Below, in pieces: positions 5,060 to 9,856 of a stretch of 9,856 nucleotides of DNA. Both the position numbers and the translations under genes were made by a program. The notes beneath the pieces are model-generated. The model was not told the origin of the DNA, did not search any database, and was given only the letters and a program-made list of their open reading frames with translations. Source of the stretch: JBAXTE01 sp964653595 (GTDB lineage Bacteria; Bacteroidota; Bacteroidia; Bacteroidales; WCHB1-69); the NCBI GenBank assembly GCA_964653595.1, contig CAZZHH010000088.1, positions 1-9,856 on the forward strand. Direction: 5' to 3'. The stretch's first letter is position 1, and each line of letters begins with the position of its first letter.

Positions 5060-6553
5060 ATGAAAATACAAATTGAACTTATTTTACTAGTAGTATCTAT
5101 CCTTTTTTTTCTGAGCATATTGGCAGGAAAAGCGAGTTCTAAATATGGTGTACCTGCATTACTTTTATTCTTAGGAGTTGGCATGTTGAGTGGAAGCGAT
5201 GGTTTAGGAATTCAATTTGAGAACATTCAATTTGCAAGCAATATTGGCACCATTGCGTTATGCATCATCCTGTTTTCTGGAGGCTTAGACACAAAGATAT
5301 CTGAAATTCGACCCATCATTCCACAAGGGATCATACTAGCAACATTAGGTGTATTAATTACAGCAGTTATTACAGGACTAATCATTTGGATAATACTTGG
5401 AATGACGATGGAATCTGCAGGAATTGGCCTGCTAACGTCTTTACTGATAGCATCCACGATGGCTTCTACCGATTCAGCCTCCGTTTTTTCCATCCTCCGA
5501 TCGAAGAATTTACATCTAAAAAACAACCTACGTCCTTTACTCGAACTCGAAAGTGGTAGCAACGATCCCATGGCATATATTCTGGTCGTTTCTCTCATAA
5601 ACATCATCCACTTAGATTCCTCTCTCGATATGTGGTCGATAGGGATGACTTTACTCCTACAACTTTTTATTGGCGCTTTATTAGGTTATGCATTGGGAAA
5701 AATATCGGTTCACATCATTAACAAAATTAGAATTGGCAACGACTCATTATATCCAATTTTAGTATTCACCTTCTGTATTTTTATTTTTTCAACTACTTAT
5801 TTTGCTCAGGGAAATGGGTTTCTTGCTGTATATATCGCTGGGTTAGTAATTGGGAATTCAAAGTTTGTACACAAACGGTCTTCTTTAAATTTTTTTGATG
5901 GCCTAGCTTGGATGTTTCAACTAATTATGTTTTTAACTCTTGGTCTATTAGTAAACCCTCATGAGTTAATCCCTATCATCGTACCTGGAATTATTATTAG
6001 CTTTTTAATGATTTTTTTCGCCAGACCCCTTACCGTTTTTTTATGCCTACTTCCATTTCGCAAAATGCCTTTCAAAGACAAAACCTATGTCTCCTGGGTA
6101 GGTCTTAGGGGCGCTGTTCCTATTATTTTTGCCATTTTCACATTGGTTGAGAATGTGCCCCACGCAAGAATAATTTTCAACATTGTTTTTTTCTGCACAT
6201 TGGTATCCTTAATAATACAGGGTACCTCTCTACCTCTGATAGCTAAATGGCTTAACCTTGTAGAAAAACCTAGAAAAATAAAAAAATTAAGAGATTTTGA
6301 TGTTGATTTTTCTAACGACATTAAATCGGTGACAACTGAAATTGAGATTACATCCAAAATTCTAAATAATGGCAATAAATTAATGGACTTGTCGCTTCCT
6401 GATAAAACATTGGTGGTAATGTTGAAACGTGAAGACGCCTATTTTGTACCAACAGGTAAAACCACTCTAAAAGAGAGGGATAAGATTTTAATTATCACCG
6501 ACGACCATGAAGCGTTGATAGAGACATATAAAAATCTAGGAATTGACGATTAA
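5060..6553 (+). CDS. NhaP2/CvrA-like K+(Na+)/H+ antiporter with TrkA-C domain
   Basis: The 497-residue protein has an N-terminal CPA1-type membrane domain of about twelve or more segments (about 1-400) and a cytosolic regulatory domain (about 425-490). Key blocks are ALLLFLGVGMLSG (33-45), LFSGGLDTK (71-79), ASTDSASVFSILR (135-147, D138), LELESGSNDPMAY (161-173, D169) and SWVGLRGAVPI (345-355, R350). The two acidic motifs are expected to form the ion and proton site. The end of the protein (LPDKTLVVMLKRED, then TTLKERDKILIITD) has the RCK-C/TrkA-C pattern, which binds nucleotides or ions and gates the channel in relatives. NhaP2 of Vibrio and YcgO (CvrA) of E. coli are about 575 residues, with an extra C-terminal domain that is lacking here. 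The likely role is export of K+ or Na+ in exchange for H+ under osmotic or pH stress. Ion choice cannot be read from sequence. Confidence 0.87.
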   Translation: MKIQIELILLVVSILFFLSILAGKASSKYGVPALLLFLGVGMLSGSDGLGIQFENIQFASNIGTIALCIILFSGGLDTKISEIRPIIPQGIILATLGVLITAVITGLIIWIILGMTMESAGIGLLTSLLIASTMASTDSASVFSILRSKNLHLKNNLRPLLELESGSNDPMAYILVVSLINIIHLDSSLDMWSIGMTLLLQLFIGALLGYALGKISVHIINKIRIGNDSLYPILVFTFCIFIFSTTYFAQGNGFLAVYIAGLVIGNSKFVHKRSSLNFFDGLAWMFQLIMFLTLGLLVNPHELIPIIVPGIIISFLMIFFARPLTVFLCLLPFRKMPFKDKTYVSWVGLRGAVPIIFAIFTLVENVPHARIIFNIVFFCTLVSLIIQGTSLPLIAKWLNLVEKPRKIKKLRDFDVDFSNDIKSVTTEIEITSKILNNGNKLMDLSLPDKTLVVMLKREDAYFVPTGKTTLKERDKILIITDDHEALIETYKNLGIDD

Positions 6554-6563
6554 TAATGCATCC

Positions 6564-6606
6564 AAAATCTCAATTGCACAATCCGGATTGATAAGAGATT
6601 TTTTTT
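6564..6606 (+). terminator. Intrinsic terminator after the antiporter gene
   Basis: AAAATCTC (6564-6571) and GAGATTTT (6595-6602) pair and are followed by a T-run to 6606. Inside lies a second perfect palindrome, CAATCCGGATTG (6579-6590). It begins 11 nt after the stop codon. Confidence 0.68.
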
Positions 6607-6672
6607 ATTCTACATAGCGATTGACAAAAACGGAAGTTTGTTGTCTGAATTTATCCCGCAAAATATAATTTT

Positions 6673-6695
6673 AATCGTCTTTAGATGATTTTTTT
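6673..6695 (+). terminator. Second terminator-like hairpin before the TonB receptor
   Basis: AATCGTC (6673-6679) and GATGATT (6684-6690) pair around TTTA with one G-U pair, then T7 (6689-6695). It lies just before the receptor promoter. It could be a back-up terminator for antiporter read-through. Confidence 0.45.
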
Positions 6696-6709
6696 ACCTT
6701 TTTATGAGG

Positions 6710-6736
6710 TTGTTAAATTTATATTTTATACATTTG
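6710..6736 (+). promoter_or_regulatory. Probable promoter of the TonB-dependent receptor gene
   Basis: TTG at 6710-6712 and TACATTTG at 6729-6736 are 16 nt apart, a little shorter than the usual 17-23. In the leader, ATCGG (6767-6771) and CCGAT (6779-6783) form a small hairpin that TAT (6763-6765) and ATA (6785-6787) extend. It ends 16 nt before the ATG at 6804. Confidence 0.55.
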
Positions 6737-6803
6737 ATGTCGAAAATGTAAATAAATGCGAATATCATCGGTGAGATGCCGATAATAAAGGGAAAAATTA
6801 GGG

Positions 6804-9125
6804 ATGAAGAAAATATCAATATTACTTATTTTTATTTTAATGGTTGTGCTCACTATTCATAACGCCGATGCACAAAATGCAATTATCAAGGGATTTGTAT
6901 TCGACAAAGAAAGTGGAGAAGCTGTTCCATTTACCAATGTTATTTTAAAAGGTACAAGTCTGGGAAGTACTACCGATGGCAACGGAAACTTTTTAATAAA
7001 TAAAATACCGGCTGGAACGTACACTTTGGTTATAAAATCGATGGGCTACGATTCGTTAGGCACACAAATATCCGTAAAATCGGGCGAGGTTGTCACCAAA
7101 AAGTTAGGGTTAATAAAAGGATCGTTTACCTTAGAAGCATTTAATTTAACTGCCGAAAGGGAAAAAGCACAAACCGAGACAAGAACCTCCGTGGTGTACG
7201 TCACTCCTAAGCAAATAAAACAAATGCCAACCATTGGAGGGACTCCCGATTTGGCTCAATATTTACAAATATTACCAGGAGTAATCTTTACTGGAGACCA
7301 GGGGGGACAGTTGTACATAAGAGGAGGATCTCCGATTCAGAATAAAGTATTACTCGACGGCATGATTGTGTACAATCCATTTCACTCCATCGGACTCTTT
7401 TCTGTTTTCGACACCGACATCATGAAATCAGCAGATGTGTATAGTGGCGGATTTGGTGCCGAATTTGGCGGGAGGGTATCCTCCGTTATGGATGTTAAAA
7501 CCCGCGAAGGCAACAAAAAGAGAGTTTCTGGAAAAATCGATGCGAATACATTTGGAGCCAAATTACTGATAGAGGGACCTTTGAAAAAATTCACCGACTC
7601 CACAGGTTCAAGCATATCCTATCTCTTTTCGGCAAAAAACTCATACCTTTCTCAGAGTTCAAAATCCATATATAAATACATAGACAGCACCGGATTACCT
7701 TTTGATTTTAGAGATTTATATGGAAAATTGTCTTTTGCCAGTTCCAACGGCAGCAAGGCAAACGTTTTTGGGTTTAACTTCAACGACAACGTTTTTTATA
7801 AAAACATAGCCAACTTTAATTGGAAATCGAGTGGTGGTGGCTTAAATTTCATGTTAATTCCAGGTTCATCCTCCGTTATCATCGATGGAGCAGTAGCATA
7901 CTCGCAATATGGAATAGTTTTAGAAAGTGAAGGACAAGCTCCAAGAAGTAGCGACATCAATGGTTTTAATATCGGATTAGGATTTAATTATATCATGGGC
8001 AACGACAACATCAGATATGGAGTCGAAATGTCGGGATTTACCACCAATTATGATTTTAGAAACAGCGCTAACTTAAATATTAGTCAACAAGAGAATACTA
8101 CCGAGATGGGAGTATTTGTTAAATACAAAAAAGTACACAAAAAATTCATCTTTGAACCAGGACTTCGTATTCAACTATATTCTTCCCTGGGAGATCTATC
8201 GTTAGAACCTAGATATGCGATGAAATATAATGTAACCGACAGAATACGTCTGAAGTTAGCATCCGGGATTTATTCACAAAACTTAATCAGCGCTTCATCA
8301 CAACGAGATGTAGTTAATTTATTTTACGGGTTTTTATCTGGAAACGATCAATTGCCAAATCAACGATTTGATGGAACTCCAGTGAGTGGAAAAATTCAAA
8401 AAGCGCAACATGTGGTATTCGGTGTAGAATTTGATCCTATTCGAAAACTAACCTGTAACGTGGAAGGATACATCAAAAACTTTTCACAAATTACAGAATT
8501 AAACCGCCGAAAAATATACAACGACAACGATGAGCACAAAGACGATAACATATATCCACAATGGTCGAAAAAAGATTATACTTGGGAGTCGGCGATTGCA
8601 AAAGGAGTAGATTTTTCAGCTAAATATGAACTTAAAAAAGTATATATTTGGTTCGTTTATTCTTTGGGATTTGTTACAAGAAACGATGGACTTATCACCT
8701 ATCCTACTCATTACGACAGAAGGCATAACATCAACACATTGGTCTCTTATGTTTTTGGCAAAAACGACCAATGGCAATTAGATTTCAGATGGAATTATGG
8801 CTCCGGATTTGCTTTTTCACAAACCACAGGCACCTATCCAAATCTAGTTTTTAGTGGAAATATTGGAGACGATTATACCCAACAAAACGAACAAATTGGA
8901 AATATTTTTCAAGAAACAAATGAAGGGAGATTACCCGATTTTCATCGATTGGATGTGAATTTGAAATATAAATACAATTTTACTGAAAAAAGCATTTTAG
9001 AAATTAACTTAGGTGCTACTAATGTTTACAACCGACCAAATATATTCTACTTCGATAGGACAACTAAAAATAGGGTAAATCAACTTCCATTTATGCCTAG
9101 TATTGGTGTTAACTGGGTGTTTTAA
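6804..9125 (+). CDS. TonB-dependent outer-membrane receptor with CarboxypepD-reg-like domain
   Basis: The 773-residue protein starts with a Sec signal peptide (1-23 or so, cleavage near ADA-Q24). An Ig-like CarboxypepD-regulatory domain follows (about 27-107, GFVFDKESGEAVPFTNVILKGT and the GTYTLVIKSMGYD block). The plug comes next (about 125-235), with LAQYLQILPGV (150-160), LYIRGGSPIQNKVLLDG (170-186) and GAEFGGRVSSVMDVKTR (218-234). The rest is a 22-strand-type barrel ending GVNWVF with the expected terminal aromatic residue. Such receptors take up siderophores, cobalamin, glycans or peptides with energy from TonB-ExbBD. It is shorter than SusC proteins (about 1000 residues), and no SusD gene lies next to it, which argues against a polysaccharide-utilisation locus. 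The ligand is unknown. No extracytoplasmic sigma or anti-sigma gene is adjacent. Confidence 0.92.
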   Translation: MKKISILLIFILMVVLTIHNADAQNAIIKGFVFDKESGEAVPFTNVILKGTSLGSTTDGNGNFLINKIPAGTYTLVIKSMGYDSLGTQISVKSGEVVTKKLGLIKGSFTLEAFNLTAEREKAQTETRTSVVYVTPKQIKQMPTIGGTPDLAQYLQILPGVIFTGDQGGQLYIRGGSPIQNKVLLDGMIVYNPFHSIGLFSVFDTDIMKSADVYSGGFGAEFGGRVSSVMDVKTREGNKKRVSGKIDANTFGAKLLIEGPLKKFTDSTGSSISYLFSAKNSYLSQSSKSIYKYIDSTGLPFDFRDLYGKLSFASSNGSKANVFGFNFNDNVFYKNIANFNWKSSGGGLNFMLIPGSSSVIIDGAVAYSQYGIVLESEGQAPRSSDINGFNIGLGFNYIMGNDNIRYGVEMSGFTTNYDFRNSANLNISQQENTTEMGVFVKYKKVHKKFIFEPGLRIQLYSSLGDLSLEPRYAMKYNVTDRIRLKLASGIYSQNLISASSQRDVVNLFYGFLSGNDQLPNQRFDGTPVSGKIQKAQHVVFGVEFDPIRKLTCNVEGYIKNFSQITELNRRKIYNDNDEHKDDNIYPQWSKKDYTWESAIAKGVDFSAKYELKKVYIWFVYSLGFVTRNDGLITYPTHYDRRHNINTLVSYVFGKNDQWQLDFRWNYGSGFAFSQTTGTYPNLVFSGNIGDDYTQQNEQIGNIFQETNEGRLPDFHRLDVNLKYKYNFTEKSILEINLGATNVYNRPNIFYFDRTTKNRVNQLPFMPSIGVNWVF

Positions 9126-9216
9126 AGAGGAGATTCAGTCCATAAAGTAAGTAAAGTCGAAAGTCTATAAAGAAAAAAGCAAATCATAGAGTTTTATATT
9201 CATTTGATGCTTTGTC

Positions 9217-9246
9217 ATGCTGATTCGCCCCCTGGCGGAGAAGCAT
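9217..9246. repeat. Hairpin at the start of the GC-rich island
   Basis: ATGCT (9217-9221) and AGCAT (9242-9246) enclose TTCGCC (9224-9229) and GGCGGA (9234-9239), which pair around CCCT with one G-U. The TCATGCTGA ... AGCATCTC frame resembles dispersed intergenic repeats I know from other Bacteroidota. That resemblance is from memory, not from a search. Confidence 0.6.
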
Positions 9247-9265
9247 CTCTACTTACAAAGTAGAG
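9247..9265. repeat. Hairpin with perfect 8-bp arms
   Basis: CTCTACTT (9247-9254) and AAGTAGAG (9258-9265) pair around ACA. It abuts the preceding hairpin with no gap, so the two form one composite element. Confidence 0.65.
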
Positions 9266-9288
9266 TGAGAGCATGGGCCTTCCAGTGG

Positions 9289-9341
9289 CGATTTTGGCAT
9301 AAAAACCGCTTTGCTGCGCAGCAATTTTTTCGCCAAAATCG
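9289..9341. repeat. Nested palindrome in the GC-rich island
   Basis: CGATTTTGGC (9289-9298) and GCCAAAATCG (9332-9341) are perfect 10-bp arms. Within the 33-nt interval lies a second perfect palindrome, TTGCTGCGCAGCAA (9311-9324). A double-tier stem of this kind resembles a small MITE or REP unit. Confidence 0.7.
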
Positions 9342-9353
9342 AGTTGGTTGTTG

Positions 9354-9390
9354 GCCTATTAACCCCACGCTCCGCGTGGGGTTAATAGGC
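9354..9390. repeat. Perfect 17-bp-arm palindrome
   Basis: GCCTATTAACCCCACGC (9354-9370) and GCGTGGGGTTAATAGGC (9374-9390) are perfect inverted arms around TCC. It is the strongest hairpin in the window. It is joined directly to the first tandem unit at 9391. No T-tract follows on either side, so it is not a normal intrinsic terminator. Confidence 0.88.
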
Positions 9391-9589
9391 TTCGACGCCT
9401 TCGGCGCCGAGCTACGCAACCATAATGGGACTGTTCGACGCCTTCGGCGCCGTAGTTTCGCAACCTGAACGTGACCTATTCGACGCCTTCGGCGCCGTGG
9501 CTTTGCAACTTCATTGGGACTATCCGGCGCCTCGGCGCCGAGGCTTCGCAACTTCTTCCGAACTATTCGACCCCTTCGGCGCCGTGGCA
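9391..9589. repeat. GC-rich tandem repeat of four full units and one truncated unit, 43-45 bp each
   Basis: Units start at 9391, 9434, 9479, 9523 and 9566 (lengths 43, 45, 44, 43 and a truncated last copy). Each opens with TTCGACGCCTTCGGCGCCG or a close variant. The full units then have a spacer with GCAAC and mostly end in G-x-ACT[AG]. The first 17 nt after TT (for example 9393-9409, 9436-9452 and 9481-9497) form a stem of CGCC/GGCG with a TTC loop and an outer C-G and G-C pair across an A/C mismatch. In unit 4 (9525-9540) that A is G and the loop is one base shorter, so the mismatch is repaired. Unit lengths are not multiples of three. The open frames that read FDAFGAV across the array are therefore not a protein repeat. 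I see no function with confidence. Confidence 0.85.
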
Positions 9590-9856
9590 AACAAAGAAAA
9601 TCGAACCTGAAGCATTTTCGTTTATAGAGACGAAATATAAAAAGTTGAAAGCATAGATTGATAATTCAAATTTAATTATATTTTAACTTATAAAGATATC
9701 CATCTAACTCTTTATTCCAATGTTCAAAGCTAATTATTCGTCAAATTTTACGACATTATACTCATTAACAGGACTATATAAAAAACAAACTTTTGAAGAG
9801 AACCTAAATTCAAGTAATAAATGCAACTTTATAGGGTAAAATAATAAATATTTTTT
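9590..9856. other. AT-rich end of the window with no supported gene
   Basis: I see nothing certain here. A minus-strand frame is open from the right edge to TAA at 9734-9736 (40 codons, ending SPVNEYNVVKFDE), and a plus-strand ATG frame of 39 codons runs 9720-9839. They overlap in antisense and neither has recognisable features. The minus frame could be the tail of a gene entering from the right. Confidence 0.3.

Noticed and set aside
6804..9125. SusC-type receptor of a polysaccharide-utilisation locus
   Set aside because: The protein is 773 residues rather than about 1000, and there is no SusD-like lipoprotein or glycoside hydrolase nearby.
9217..9468. Plus-strand frame of 83 residues (WAFQWRFWHKNR..., then FDAFGAE) and its overlapping frames
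   Set aside because: It is read through palindromes and tandem repeats whose unit lengths are not multiples of three. Several strands and frames are open at once because the DNA is GC-rich and low in stop codons.
9391..9589. CRISPR array
   Set aside because: The repeated and intervening parts are both similar between units, the unit is only 43-45 bp, and no cas gene is near. It is a tandem repeat.
9725..9732. Minus-strand TAGCTTTG as a promoter -7 element
   Set aside because: No TTG lies at a suitable distance, and no gene follows on the minus strand.

Overview
The window is AT-rich (roughly one third G+C by eye) and reads as an ordinary chromosomal stretch of a member of the Bacteroidota. 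Three signs support this. Five of six genes have a good match to the Bacteroidota housekeeping promoter (TTG, about 20 nt, TAnnTTTG) and the sixth has the -7 part. No start codon has a clear Shine-Dalgarno sequence. The large outer-membrane receptor has the carboxypeptidase-D-regulatory-like N-terminal domain typical of that phylum. I cannot name a genus.

Six intact protein genes lie on the + strand, separated by 141 to about 900 bp, most with their own promoter, so they look largely monocistronic. In order they are an OprB-type outer-membrane porin (246-1400), a DODA/LigB-type extradiol ring-opening dioxygenase (1542-2339), a YeiH-family putative sulfate exporter (2508-3467), an Rnk/GreA-C-terminal-domain protein that probably binds RNA polymerase (4376-4786), an NhaP2-like K+/H+ or Na+/H+ antiporter (5060-6553) and a TonB-dependent receptor (6804-9125). 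They do not form an evident pathway. The common theme is envelope transport and ion homeostasis. Intrinsic terminators can be drawn at the left edge, after the Rnk-like gene and after the antiporter.

The unusual content is in the two long gene-free stretches. Between 3468 and 4375 there is a cluster of short hairpins of two recurring types. It is flanked by two diverged copies of a minus-strand coding fragment (alignable core I-x-x-N-x-E-E-[YF]-Y-K-x-F-I-D-N-Q). After it comes a long untranslated leader for the Rnk-like gene. Between about 9211 and 9589 there is a GC-rich island in an AT-rich background. It holds several strong palindromes, including one with perfect 17-bp arms, and then five tandem copies of a 43-45 bp unit that each carry a 17-nt hairpin. 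These look like REP/MITE-like extragenic repeats rather than genes.

I see no defence system, CRISPR array, tRNA, rRNA, integrase or intact transposase. The repeat islands and the possible operator at the porin promoter are the items most worth a second look; the rest is routine.
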